Shown here piece after piece: positions 53,101 to 64,000 of a DNA stretch of 64,000 nt (its first letter is position 1; every line of letters begins with the position of its first letter). The notes beneath the pieces are model-generated. The model made no database searches, was not told where the DNA came from, and was given only the letters and a program-made list of their open reading frames with translations. The position numbers and the translations under genes are program-made. Source of the DNA: Paguma larvata (lineage: Eukaryota > Chordata > Mammalia > Carnivora > Viverridae); contig CM057839.1 of assembly GCA_030068075.1 (NCBI GenBank), forward strand, positions 51,922,960 to 51,986,959, written 5' to 3'.

Positions 53101-53419
53101 CTTTCCTCATCTTCTTCCCTGTCCCTGGAGGTATGAAACAGAAAAAAACAATTATCTTCTTAGACACACTGTATCTTTTGCCTAATAGTTTAAGATGTGG
53201 GTAGAATTATAAAAATTCCTTTCAGATCAAGGCAGACACTGGACACTGTTTCTTACCCATTTAAAAGTCATTTATCTCATTCTTCCTGGATAACAGCCTT
53301 CCACATCTGACAATGGATAAAAATCCTTTAGCTTCTGGGAAAGTCAGCCCTGCCCCCAGACTAGGAGTTGGCCTGAATCCAGTTCCTTCATGGAAGATTA
53401 CATTACCTTCAAGTAAACA
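53101..53419. other. Unassigned sequence
   Basis: No gene or repeat recognised. Confidence 0.4.
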
Positions 53420-53953
53420 TTCACTCCTTCCCATGACCTCCTAGAGAAGAGTATCCCTTCCTGCCCCATTGAATTTGGACTTGGAATGCCTCAGACCTAG
53501 AGGGTGCCAATTCCAAGCCAAAGATTGCCTCTCAGGGCCCTTCCACCCAGAGGAGATGCGCCGTGGGGAGCCAGTCTCTAAGAAGGAGAGGTACATGAAG
53601 CAGTCATCCCAATCAACTTACAGACTAAAACAGAGTTACCTCTGCTTCTAAGATATTAGATAAAATCGGGTGGGAAGCTTCTGGGAAATAGTTTTCCTCT
53701 CCGATAAGAAAAAAGGGTGTGAAGATAACCTCTTGGCTCAGTGCCACATCTTGACTTTGATCGAACTAGTCAGCTTCTGACCACGAAGAGAAGGCCGAAA
53801 AAGAATCACAGACACCAGCCCAGAATCACAAACCCAGACCACCAACCATCCTTTCACTTCTTGTAAAGTGACAGGAATAAATCCTATTTGTTTAAAGCCG
53901 GATTTGTTTGGCATCTCTGTTATCTGCAGCTGAACCTATCCTAAGTGATACAG
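53420..53953 (+). mobile_element. MLT1/ERVL-MaLR-type LTR
   Basis: The end is clear: 'gtgacaggaataaatcctat', 'ttgtttaaagccggatttg', 'gttatctgcagctgaacc', 'tatcctaagtgatacagg' gives the poly(A) signal and terminus of this LTR class in sense. The left part is decayed and its limit is a guess. The frame 53469-53651 is not a gene. Confidence 0.65.
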
Positions 53954-53993
53954 GTCAATATTGAACTCCAGAACTAGTTAAGAATTCTAGCGT

Positions 53994-54202
53994 TGGGGCT
54001 CCTGGGTGGCTCAGTTCGTTAAATGTCCAACTTCAGCTCAGGTCATGATCTCATGGTTTGTGGGTTCAAGTCCCACATCAGGCTCCGTGCTGACAGCTCA
54101 GAGCCTGGAGCCTGCTTCAGAATCTGTTTTTCTCTCTGCCCCTCCCTGACTCATATTCTGTCTGTCTGTCTCTCCCTCAAAAAATGAATAAACATTTTAA
54201 AA
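53994..54202 (+). mobile_element. Felid SINE with 14-bp target duplication
   Basis: 'tggggctcctgggtggctca', 'gttcaagtcccacatc', 'aggctccgtgctgacag', body and tail 'gaataaacattttaaa'. Flanks 'aagaattctagcgt' (53980-53993) and 'aagaattttagtgt' (54203-54216), two differences, both C/T. Confidence 0.94.
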
Positions 54203-54216
54203 AAGAATTTTAGTGT

Positions 54217-54684
54217 CTATAACATAAGGTAACATATTTGACAATGCCCAGAATTATTTCTGGTTTGTGACCAGATGTCATGTAGTGTCATTATTTGTGA
54301 CGTCACTGGCTCATCAGTCAGCATTGCCTGCTTATCATTGGATACCCAAGCATTTAGGATGTGCTTCAGGGGGCCGTATTCCCTGTAACCACACAGATGG
54401 GCACAACACTTCATTCCTTTTGGAGGACCTCTCTTCCCTTTCAGCATGTGCCTTCTCCCCAGGTTGAAATGCCCCATGTCTAGTAGAAGTTGCCTCTCAA
54501 AGCCGTTTGATTTGGCTGCCTCGCACGGGCTCTCATGACTCTCCCTGTCTCCTGAGCACACCTGGACCTAAGAAATATGGAAGTGAGATTACCATGCAAA
54601 AGGGGCGAGAAGGTGAGACCAGCCCTCTCCACTGTTTCCTCATTTCAGAGACTGGCTGGTGCCACTCAAGCCTGGGCGCTGGAG
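54217..54684. other. Unassigned sequence
   Basis: Frames of 66-114 codons on both strands at 54217-54746 overlap each other; none has a recognised domain. Confidence 0.4.
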
Positions 54685-54872
54685 AGATGCCTGAGCCCAG
54701 GTGCCCGTTCTGCCACTTCCTGGCTGTGGGAACGTGGGTAGGTTAGGTAACTTCTCTTCCCCTCCATTTCCTCACAAGCAAAATGGGGCTCGTCACAGTG
54801 CACGCCTCATAGTATTGCTATGAGGCTTACATGGGTTAATGCAAGGAAGGTGTCTGGAATGGTGCCCAGTGA
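54685..54872 (+). mobile_element. MIR SINE
   Basis: 'cccgttctgccacttcctgg', 'taggttaggtaacttctc', 'catttcctcacaagcaaaat', 'gctatgaggcttacatggg', 'gtctggaatggtgccc' follow MIR in sense. Confidence 0.85.
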
Positions 54873-55760
54873 GCCACGTTTACGTAAGAACTGGCCAATT
54901 TTGTTGCTTCAATCAAAGCACAGAACGCTGAAGCTTATGGAAAAAATGATGGACAGGATCAGGAAGGGGCAGGCAATGGGGGAGCTGGATGTTCTGGCTC
55001 ATATATGGCCTTCGGAATTATAGAATTATAGTGTCAGTGACCCAGTATAATGTGTAAATACCCTTTACAGCATTTTCATCAAGGGAGCCTATTTTTAAGA
55101 CATCTGGAATGGGAAGCTCATTCTCTCTTGAGGTGGCTTCTTACATCGAAAATTTATATCCTGGTAGCTTCTACTGATGGATCTTCACTTCTCTTTTTCG
55201 GGGATACGCAGAGTAAGTCTAATCTCAAACGTATGATCTCTTCGAATATTTTGTGAAGCATTATTGCCCACCCCACCCTCTTCTGCCACAGGTCTTTTCC
55301 AGATTCGATAGCTCTTAATGCACGTGTCAGCTTATCCCATGACAAAGCACCTCTATTTTAGCCACACAGGCCAGTTTGCCTGTGTCCCTTGGGTGCACAC
55401 ACTGAAGCACAGAGAGCACACCAGGGCAGTTCCAGCCTCTGCCTTGTTTTAGACACTAGACTTCTGTGGATGCAGCCTGCACACTCATGAATCCCTCCGG
55501 CGGCCTCCTTAACTCACGATGCATTTTCTTTCCCTGTGCCTGAACTGCTACTAAGCATCACATTTTCTTTCCATGTTTGTCCAGTTAGAAATGAAGCCCT
55601 GATGGAGAATATTATTTTTTTATTCCTGCATTTCGTCCTATGAGATGCCATCCATCACTTTAACGTGTCGCGATCTTTTTATCACCTGCCATCTGCCGTG
55701 TTTTCCATCCCACCCCGATCTCTGTCACCTGGAAACTAGATCTTCGTCATCTGAAAACTT
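54873..55760. other. Unassigned sequence, about 0.9 kb
   Basis: No gene or repeat recognised. Small frames on both strands only. Confidence 0.4.
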
Positions 55761-56110
55761 AATAAGCTGGTAAAACTGGAAGAGATCAGAGCATGCCACG
55801 AAAACCTATCCAGACTGTCATGGAGTCATTAATTAGCACACTTCAGTATAGATTTTTTAAACAAGCTTCAAACTGTACTTATCTGTCCATGAGGAATGCA
55901 GAAGGCACCTTGTCAACTGCAGAAATACCAGGTCTACAACATCCAAGAGTCCCAGCACCGTCTCCCTATGAACAAGAACAACAACAAAAGGAAATGACAT
56001 TGTTTGAAAACAGAGTTGTCAGTACTGATCTTTCAAAGGTTTATAAAGTTGCTTTGCCAATCTGTTGTCGAGTGGTGGATGGTATTTTTATTCAGTCCAC
56101 TTTTTAGAAA
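55761..56110. other. Repeat-free block with a 104-codon frame
   Basis: An open frame 55793-56107 starts at an ATG and ends at a TAG. The predicted peptide has a glutamine-rich 'EQEQQQKE' patch and no family I know. The DNA also has 'gtcattaattagcacac' (about 55826-55842), a homeodomain-type word. A non-coding conserved block is as likely as a small exon; chance is likelier than either. Confidence 0.25.
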
Positions 56111-56464
56111 ATTAGAATACATCTAGAAAATGTTTTCATGGACAAGGACCTGAGCTTTACACCCATAACCACTGAGGATGCAGAAATGCCTAGGCAGGTT
56201 TGAGAACTGATGGGAATGGCCTGCTGGTGTGAAGCCTTCCCAGGAGACTGATTCGAAGGTCGAGGACCTGGTATCCTAAGACTAATAACCTGCTCCGGAA
56301 TTGTGACCATAAGTCTTCGTGAAACTGAAGCCTCCCCTTATTCAACAAAGCAATATTGCAGATAAGAAAAGAACGCTCCCGAGGAGAGAAAGTCTCCTAT
56401 TATTACAACATGCGTGTTGCTCAGAATCCCTTTTATTTCCAGAGGCCAAGAAGAGAAAACAAAG
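56111..56464. other. Unassigned sequence
   Basis: No gene or repeat recognised. Confidence 0.4.
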
Positions 56465-56530
56465 ACCACCCAGGTAACCATGGGTTTGAATCCTGGTGCT
56501 CCTGCTTAGTAACTCTGCCATAAGATCTGT
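56465..56530 (+). mobile_element. MIR core fragment
   Basis: 'catgggtttgaatcctggtg' and 'ctgcttagtaactctg' match the MIR tRNA-like end. Confidence 0.45.
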
Positions 56531-57682
56531 TTTTAGAGGACCATTGCTAGTCTCTAATGAAAAAGACTTTCTTCCAAATTCTTACAATTAAAAAAAAAAA
56601 CCATATCTTCAATCTAGAATTATCTACAAGCTCCCAGTCCACCTATTCTAGTTTCTTTTGACATCATACCTCTTTGTTCCATAGCATTTATTTAGGGATT
56701 ATAGAGTCAAAATTAAATCCAAAGACCACTTTGTTCTTGAGTTATATTCCTTTTTAGATTTTTTCAGTACTTGTGAAGCTGTTTCCCCAAAGGCCTTAGC
56801 ATATATACGACCATATCCAGCTTTTCCTTTCCTGATAAGCACTGCATTTAAGTGTTCAAAGTAATTATTACTCATTGAAAGTGACTCTTACAGCCCAAAC
56901 TGGGACTCGTAAGGTTTCTCATTTTTGAGACCAGTGCCCGCTAAGGTATTGGTATATGTGAGAGCTTTGGTTTGGGTTCTTGGAGAAGTGGGAGTTTTAT
57001 GTGAAGAGGTCAGAGGGAATAAAAACAAGATAGTAGAGGAATAATTGACACCCATCCCAACCCCCACCAAACAAGATTGAACCCAGTGGGCTATGCGGTC
57101 CTATGAGAAAGAGAGTCTAACAAAGTCTGTGTGAGACTCTTGTGTGGAGACACCCAAAAGTCCAGGTGCAATACAGTAGCTCCGAGTGGGGACAGGGACA
57201 GCCCCTTCATTTCATGATGGTGCACTGAGGCCCTCTGAGGGCATGGGGTAGCACAGAGAGGATATCTATGCCCAGCATAACTATACCCCTAGAGAGCTCT
57301 GCAGCTAAGAGGATCCTGGAAAGGAGCAAGAGGAGAAAGATAGGAGCAGATAATTTCTTCTTGGGTTCATGGCTTTCCAGGGAAGTACCTATCTCAATAA
57401 AATAGAGTTAAGCTCTGCCTCTTGTTCTAGCAGACTGGATTCTTTGAATTAGGGTCTGACCTCATCCTGGATTCTAATCATGGGTCCCTCTTGCTCACTT
57501 GGTAACACCCATGAGGTCATATTTACCCTATTTTCTATGAAAATACTTTATTATTCTATTATTCTATGAAGACACATGTTCTAAGGACTGGTCCTATAGA
57601 TATGCCACTGTCTTATTCCATTGTTTTACCCATTTCTCAGCTATGACAGAGCAGTGAATATTTTCTACCAATAGTCGATATT
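56531..57682. other. Unassigned sequence, about 1.15 kb
   Basis: A-run at 56590-56601. 57080-57500 is GC-richer; 'ctatctcaataaaatagag' near 57391 could be an LTR-type poly(A) region, too weak to call. 57540-57680 is AT-rich. Confidence 0.35.
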
Positions 57683-57840
57683 GTCAATATTGTGTTCCTT
57701 ATAGTAATTAGATTTTAGGTGTTTTTATTCTTTTTTTTTGTAGTCAATTTTAATTCATTTTAGTCAATATTGTGTTCCTTATGGTAATTAGATTTTAGGT
57801 GTTTTTATTCTTTTTTTGTGGTCAATTTTAATTTCTTTTG
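57683..57840 (+). repeat. 80-bp direct tandem duplication, two copies
   Basis: 'gtcaatattgtgttccttat' begins at 57683 and again at 57763. Both copies then read 'gtaattagattttaggtg', a T-rich stretch and 'gtcaattttaatt'. Differences are a few substitutions and a shorter T-run in copy 2. The array lies about 150 bases before the L1 target site. Confidence 0.93.
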
Positions 57841-57989
57841 AAAAGTCTAGTTTATCTTTGGAAAAATAATTTCTTGATTGAAACTGATGCTATGGATAGT
57901 TTCACCATTCTTAAATGTTAAATTACTGACCAAAATCTCCTATCTCATTCCTTGACACTATGAACAGAGATAAGTATTTTTTTTCTTAA

Positions 57990-58002
57990 AAATTCCAAAC
58001 TT
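57990..58002 (+). repeat. Target-site duplication of the L1, left copy
   Basis: 'aaattccaaactt', identical to 59331-59343. The left flank 'tctt/aaaaattcc' fits the L1 endonuclease preference TT/AAAA. Confidence 0.95.
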
Positions 58003-58010
58003 GCAGAAGA

Positions 58011-59025
58011 ATGAAACTAGACCACTTCCTTACACCACTCTCAAAAATAAACTCTAAATGGATGAAGGATCTGAATGTGAGACAGGAAACCATCAAAATC
58101 CTAGAGGAGAAAGCAGGAAAAAGCCTCTTTGACCTGAGCCGCAGCAATTTTCTATGCAACTCATCTCCAAAGGCGAGGGAATTGAAAGCAAAACTGAACT
58201 ACTGGGACCTCATCAAGATAAAAAGCTTCTGCACGGCAAAGGAAGCAACCAACAAAACTAATAGACAACCGACGGAATGGGAAAGGATAATCGCAAATGA
58301 CATATCAGATAAAGGACTAGTATCTAAAATCTATAAAGAACTTACCAAACTCCACACCCAAAAAACAAATAATCCAGTGAAAAAGTGGGCGGAAGATATG
58401 AATAGACACTTCTCCAAAGAGGACATTCAGATGGCCAACAGACACATGAAAACGATGCTCAAAGTCACTCATCATCAGGGAAACACAAATCAAAACCACA
58501 CTGAGATACCACCTTACACCGGTTCGAGTGGCTAAAATGAATAAATCAGGAAACTATAGATGCTGGTGGGGATGTGGAGAAGCAGGCACCCTCCTACACT
58601 GTTGGTGGGAATGCAAACTGGTGCAGCCGCTCTGGAAAACGGTGTGGAGGTTCCTCAAAAAAATGAAAATAGAGCTACCCTATGACCCAGCAATTGTACT
58701 GCTAGGAATCTACCCAAGAGACACAGGAATGCTGATGCATAGGGGCACGTGTACCCCAATGTTCATAGCAGCACTTTCGACAATAGCCAAATCATGGAAG
58801 CAGACCAAGTGCCCATCAACTGGCAAATGGATAAAGAAGTTGTGGTACATATATACAATGGACTACTACATGGCAATGAGAAAAAATGAAATCTGGCCAT
58901 GTGTAGCAACATGGATGGAACTGGAAGGTATTATGTTAAGTGAAATAAGTCAGTCAGAAAAAGACAGATACCATATATTTCCACGAATAGGTGGACTTTG
59001 TGAGACTAAGCAAAAACCAGGGTGA
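58011..59025 (+). pseudogene. L1 ORF2 C-terminal part, one frameshift
   Basis: Two overlapping frames, 58011-58535 and 58528-59025, cover the C-terminal segment, so a single indel near 58530 separates them. The second frame holds the cysteine-histidine knuckle: C at residue 12, C 16, H 24, C 29 of that frame, pattern C-x3-C-x7-H-x4-C, in '[18 protein letters not shown]'. It is followed by '[13 protein letters not shown]' and 'IELPYDPAI'. Endonuclease and polymerase parts are absent, so no activity is possible. Confidence 0.93.
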
Positions 59026-59110
59026 GGGGAGGAGGGGAAAGGAAAAAAAGACATAGAGAGGGAGGGAGATAAAACATAAGAGACTCTCAAAGACTAAGAA
59101 CAGTATGAGG

Positions 59111-59224
59111 GTGAGGGGGGTGAGGGGGGTGAGGGGGTGAGGGGGGTGAGGGGGGTGAGGGAGGTGAGGGGGGTGAGGGAGGTGAGGAGGTGAGGGGGGT
59201 GAGGGAGGTGAGGGGGGGAGGGGG
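59111..59224. repeat. G-rich minisatellite in the L1 3' UTR, about 12 units of 8-10 bp
   Basis: Twelve 'gtgaggnggg'-type units, mostly 'gtgagggggg' or 'gtgagggag'. The equivalent site in the L1 tail at 13926-14182 has only a short unexpanded G-rich stretch. The G-runs of four to six can form G-quadruplexes. The proline-rich antisense frames at 58954-59339 are artefacts of this array. Confidence 0.95.
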
Positions 59225-59330
59225 TGACAGACATTAAAGAGGGCACGTGTTGGGATGAACACTGGGTGTTATATGTAAACCAATTTGAAAATAAACTATT
59301 ATAATAAATTAAATAAATAAATAAATAAAT

Positions 59331-59343
59331 AAATTCCAAACTT
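59331..59343 (+). repeat. Target-site duplication of the L1, right copy
   Basis: 'aaattccaaactt', identical to 57990-58002, directly after the 'aataaataaat' tail. Confidence 0.95.
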
Positions 59344-59444
59344 TAGTGGTACTAGGCAAACATTGACCGTGCATCTAAGTTCTTCAACCTCCCACCTGAT
59401 ATCACAGAAACAAGAGGTACCCTCTTAGATTTTTGCAGATGGTA

Positions 59445-60225
59445 TCCCCATGTGTTGGCTACTGTCAGTATCTCTCAGCTTTGTACTTCCCATTCTATGC
59501 CTTCTCTTTACCATGGTAGTGGGAAGATGGCAAAATACATTTTGCAGAGTCCCTTACCAGCTGGCATCCAATGGGAGGCAGAAGATGGAAGCAGAGAGGA
59601 AAGGAGAAGCTGCTTTCATGGTTTCTGCCTGCGTCCGTGGCAGTGCCAGCATCAGCAACCATGTCAGGGACCGAGGCAGCAGGGGCAGGGGTGGCGGTGA
59701 TAGCAGCTGTAACATTAGCATTTGGGACAGAACAGAGAAGCAAGGGGACTGGTTGGAGGGCTGGGTGCTGAGGTGCCTCTCAGGCCGCATTCCAGCAGAA
59801 ATAGCCCTGATGGCACAGTGTTTATGGACTCTGGGTAAAATCATTTTCCCTTTTGTCCTCCAGCTCTAGGTGTGATCGTGGCTGAGTGGGAGTGCCAATC
59901 ATTGCCTAAGCTGGCCGCTCTTGTTTTGCTCCTCTAGTCCACTCCAATACTTTTTTTTTTTTAATGTTTATTTATTTTTGAGAGACAGAAAGAGCATGAA
60001 AGGGGAAGGGGCAGAGAGAGAGGGAGGCACGGAATCCAAAGCAGGCTCCAGGCTCCAAGCTGTCAGCACAGAGCCTGGCGCAGTGCTTGAACTCACCAAG
60101 GGTGAGACCATGACCTGAGCCGAAGTCAGATGCTTAACTGACTGAGCCACCCAGGCGCCCCTCCGATACTTTTGAAACAGATTCCTTACATTAAACTCTC
60201 TCTTTATCAAACACCCAGATCCGTT
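59445..60225 (+). mobile_element. Ancient LTR-like element, split by an antisense SINE
   Basis: 'gcagagtcccttaccagctg', 'gcatccaatgggaggcag', 'agctgctttcatggtttctg', then after the SINE 'cattaaactctctctttatc' follow an old ERV LTR in sense, including the poly(A)-signal region. Family name not certain. Five overlapping frames up to 139 codons (59450-59869) fall inside it and are not genes. Confidence 0.55.
59952..60160 (-). mobile_element. Felid SINE (SINEC_Fc-like), antisense
   Basis: The plus strand reads T-run, 'aatgtttatttatttttgag', GA-rich body, 'caggctccaagctgtcagca', 'gagccgaagtcagatgc', 'actgagccacccaggcgccc', the full complement of the SINE. Flanks 'ctccaatact' (59942-59951) and 'ctccgatact' (60161-60170), one difference. 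Confidence 0.95.
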
Positions 60226-61975
60226 GCTGGTGGTGCAGGGACTGATGCACACTGCTGTGAATCAGCCCGCTGGTGTAACAGTCAGCAGCTGTGGGGTGCC
60301 CTGGAAGCCATTTCATCATATGCTGGCAAACATTCAAGAAAGATTCCATCGACGATGTCACCTCTGCATGCGATTGTTCTTTCTCTCTCAGCAGAGAATC
60401 ACCAAACTCTCAGATCCAGTGAGAGGTTTGTGGGATCTGCAGGCTTTTAGAGACTCCAGTTTCTGCCGTACTTATGCCCCAGAAGGTCCGCATTTAAATT
60501 ATTGAAGAAAATGCAGACTTTCTGTGTCTGGTGAGTCCTTTCTTTCTTCTGTAAGCTACACAATTCATCGCTCTCATCTCCTTGGTTTATTCTTCCCCTT
60601 AGATGGCTAAGAATTTTGAATTTGCGGTTTTCTTTCGGTATTTCTTCTTCTATTTTCTCTAGGAATTATTCATTTTTATAGATAATCTGGCATTCAGAAG
60701 GAGGATTCTGAAGGAGAAAAGGAAGTCTAGAGTAATAATGCTACTCTAGAGGGAGGGGAGAGATTGCTGTCATGAGTCAGGTTAAAATGCGAGGCTTATG
60801 CTGATGACACCCGTGTGGGCGAGATCTTCGTGCCGCAGGTTCACAATCCTCCTACGTGGCCTCTAACCAAGGTCAAAAAGGAGACTATCTTCCTCCTCCA
60901 AAAATTAAGAAGGGATATTGTCTTGAACAATTCCACAGGTCACCACAGTAAAATTCATGCCCGTAAGTTCATATCTAAGAACTGTTCCTTCCTCATTCTG
61001 AACAACGTGGGGGAGGGGACTGACTCCAAATCTGGGAACTATTCATATAATGGCCCACTGCGCTGGTGGATTTCTTGACCTTTAATATTCAGCCTCTCTG
61101 TCGCCAGGTACTTTCTGTTCTCATGTCTGCATATAATGCAGATATGATAGATTGAGAAGTTGACACTTGATTAGACATGAAATTTCGAAGGAAAAAGATA
61201 AACTGTGCAGTTGAATGCTGCCCAGAGGCAGGGAAAGGCAGGCAGCCAAATCCAACCCCCCTCCCCCACCCCGGCTCCTTGTTTCATCACATGACGTTGC
61301 CTGGATATCAGCTTATCAACAGACTGAATTTCTATGCTACCATCACATGAAGAAAGAGACCTTGCAAGAAGACTACATCAAATAGGAGTACCAGCTTTTA
61401 AAAGGTGGGGAAGTTTTTATAATACGGGGTAAGTCTTTGAAGCAACAGACATAAGTTATTTGGTAGATTTTTCCTCCTTGAATTCTCCAAGCATTCTGAT
61501 CAAACTTTATCAGGTATAGTCCACTTGAATAGCTAAGATGGATTTCCTTAGCAATAGCCCAAGAGAAGCACACATGAATTGTTGCCACAAGAAAGATCGT
61601 CAGTCATTTCCTTATGCTATTTGAGAAAAGAAGAAATCTTTCTAGCTTTGAAGAATATTTATGCTCTGCTCTACAGATCTGGAAAATGGGAGGAGGGATA
61701 TGGAGAAGATCTAAGTACAGGATAGAGTGTCAGCTTCTATCACAGAGAATATTAAAAGAGTATATCTTGGTTGGTGTGGTTTCTGAAGTGCGCATTGAAG
61801 GAAGGGAGTAATAAATAAAACATTTATAGTTTAATTTATAAGTTTATATCTTGGGAACAGAACACACAGAGAAGTTGACTGATGTGTTCCTAATAAATTT
61901 CTCTTCCGGAAGATCTGAGCCTTAGCCTCATGAATTCAGAAGCAGAGATTCCTCACATTTTAAAATACTTCTTCA
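60226..61975. other. Unassigned sequence, about 1.75 kb
   Basis: No repeat recognised. Frames at 60172-60505 and 60815-61078 have no domain. 'ccaacccccctcccccaccc' near 61252-61271 is a C-rich run that could form a quadruplex on the complement. Confidence 0.4.
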
Positions 61976-62020
61976 GTGTGTGTACATGTGGGTGCTTTTA
62001 TGTGTGCATGTGTGTGAGCA
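61976..62020. repeat. (TG)n-rich stretch
   Basis: 'tgtgtgtacatgtgggtg' and 'tgtgtgcatgtgtgtgag', imperfect TG repeat before the SINE. Confidence 0.75.
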
Positions 62021-62040
62021 TACAATAAGGGAGAGGAGAT

Positions 62041-62252
62041 GGGACACCTGGGTGGCTCAGTCGGTTGAGCGGCCGACTTCGGCTCAGGTCATGATCTCGC
62101 GGTCTGTGAGTTCAAGCCCCGCGTCGGGCTCTGTGCTGACAGCTCAGAGCCGGGAGCCTGTTTCGGATTCTGTGTCTCCCTCTCTCTCTGCCCTTCCCCT
62201 GCTCACGCTCTGTCTATCTCTCTCAAAAGTAAACATTAAGAAAAAATTTTTA
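62041..62252 (+). mobile_element. Felid SINE (SINEC_Fc-like), near consensus
   Basis: 'gggacacctgggtggctcag', 'gcggccgacttcggctcagg', 'gatctcgcggtctgtgag', 'cgcgtcgggctctgtgctg', CT-rich body, tail 'aagtaaacattaag'. Flanks 'aataagggagaggag' (62024-62038) and 'aataagggggaggaa' (62253-62267). Most head CpGs are intact. The antisense frame 62144-62329 and the sense frame 61980-62288 are SINE artefacts. Confidence 0.95.
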
Positions 62253-62559
62253 AATAAGGGGGAGGAAAGAGAGAAGGAACTGGCATGAAGGACACCTATG
62301 TATAGCCATAATCTCAGTGAATCAAACAACCCGATGGGTTAGCTGTTGGCAAGGGCAAAGGTATGGGCAGAGGAGAAAACATTCGTAGTTCTCACTCTAT
62401 GCCTTGGCAACCCTATTCCAATATGTCTATTACTCCTTGATTGTTAATTTTTTTTATTACTGTACACATCTCAAATTCCAAACTCTAAACTATATAGAAA
62501 GGAAAAAAAGAGTTCCTCATAGCAGGTGTGGCTCCTTCATTTTCTCTGGCAAATGGCAA
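62253..62559. other. Unassigned sequence
   Basis: No gene or repeat recognised. Confidence 0.4.
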
Positions 62560-62930
62560 GAAACTCAGTTAAGATGAATAGTTTCTTTGACAGTACAGTG
62601 CTGTAAAATTGCAAATTGAAATGTGCAAGAAATGGAGAAAAATGTAAAGAACACTATACTGCCACTAAAAATACAGACTTTTTAAAGGGATATTCAATGA
62701 GCTGGGAAAGTGCACAACATATAGAACATGGTCTCCCTTTTCTAAAACCACACAAAATGTACACAGAAAAAAAAGAATAAAAGGAAATCAATCAAATGCC
62801 ACCAATAGTTATGGACAGTTAGATCATGGATAATCATATCCTTCAATTTTTAAATTTTTCCAAATTTTCAAAAATGACATCTATTCCTCTTTCAGTCAGA
62901 TAAAGTAATAACTATTATTTAAAACTTTCA
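62560..62930 (+). mobile_element. Probable old L1 (L1ME-like) 3' UTR
   Basis: 'aacatagaacatggtctccc'-type text, 'ctaaaaccacacaaaatg', 'caccaatagttatggacag', 'ttttccaaattttcaaaaat' fit the sense order of old L1 3' ends, decayed. Confidence 0.5.

Positions 62931-64000
<1,070 letters not shown>

Larger units (their letters stand above)
58003..59330 (+). mobile_element. Youngest-looking felid L1, 5'-truncated in ORF2
   Basis: Starts 'gcagaagaatgaaactagac' within ORF2 and runs through the ORF2 end (about 59025), a 3' UTR with 'agggagataaaacataagag', a G-rich minisatellite (59111-59224), 'gcacgtgttgggatgaac', 'actgggtgttatatg', and an 'ataa' repeat tail. A perfect 13-bp target duplication brackets it. 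Few stops and a well-kept ORF2 end suggest recent insertion on the felid lineage. Confidence 0.97.

Noticed and set aside
40045..54872. All MIRs in the same orientation
   Set aside because: First reading suggested this, but the copies at 12481, 26640, 40045, 40775, 45245, 46686 and 51650 read as the complement, so there is no MIR strand bias.
58011..59025. Possible host gene of about 340 codons
   Set aside because: Residues are plainly the L1 ORF2 C-terminal part, and a target duplication brackets the element.
58954..59339. Proline-rich antisense frames
   Set aside because: Translations of the G-rich minisatellite in the L1 3' UTR.
59450..59869. 139-codon frame and four overlapping ones
   Set aside because: They lie within an LTR-like repeat and overlap on both strands.

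Overview
The window is mammalian nuclear DNA from a cat-family carnivore. The diagnostic signal is a set of about twelve tRNA-derived SINEs of the felid type (SINEC_Fc-like): a tRNA-like head with A box 'tggctcagt' and B box 'gttcgagccc', then a body ending in a CT-rich stretch and an A-rich tail. Carnivore-type L1 3' ends accompany them. Beneath these lies the usual eutherian layer of MIR, L2, CR1/L3, hAT-Charlie and ERVL-MaLR/ERV LTR remnants. Base composition is AT-rich with depleted CpG. I found no rRNA, tRNA gene, CRISPR array, operon or bacterial feature, and no convincing protein-coding exon. The longest recognisable reading frames are decayed L1 ORF2 pieces. The window is therefore intergenic or part of a very large intron.

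Layout. 1-9.2 kb: old L1 pieces mostly antisense, an MLT1 LTR, an L2 copy split by a SINE, a hAT element and an LTR-like element. 9.2-12.5 kb: one long decayed L1 in sense. 12.5-14.2 kb: LINE and MIR fragments, then a SINE and an L1 tail that share one target site (three copies of the duplication). 14.6-16 kb and 23.8-24.6 kb: unique sequence that looks constrained. 17-23 kb: L2, MLT1, an ERV LTR-like block rich in CpG, poly(A) tracts. 25-30 kb: a long pyrimidine tract, a MIR split by an L1 piece, a 1.4-kb L1, L2 and antisense L1. 30.5-36 kb: another candidate enhancer, nested hAT elements, a solo LTR. 36-46 kb: stacked SINEs, MIR cluster, hAT pair, ERVL-type LTRs. 46-57 kb: MIR, L2, a CR1/L3 relic that still shows a reverse-transcriptase motif, L1, SINEs. 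57.6-60.2 kb: an 80-bp tandem duplication, the best-preserved L1 (13-bp target duplication, G-rich VNTR), and an LTR split by an antisense SINE. 60-64 kb: unique sequence, a young SINE and an L1M 3' end.

How it works together: nothing here forms a pathway. The only plausible host functions are cis-regulatory: several short unique blocks with homeodomain, SOX, AP-1 or forkhead-like words, listed as candidates only. Repeat family names are from memory of consensus sequences, not from a search; subfamily names and exact ends are approximate.
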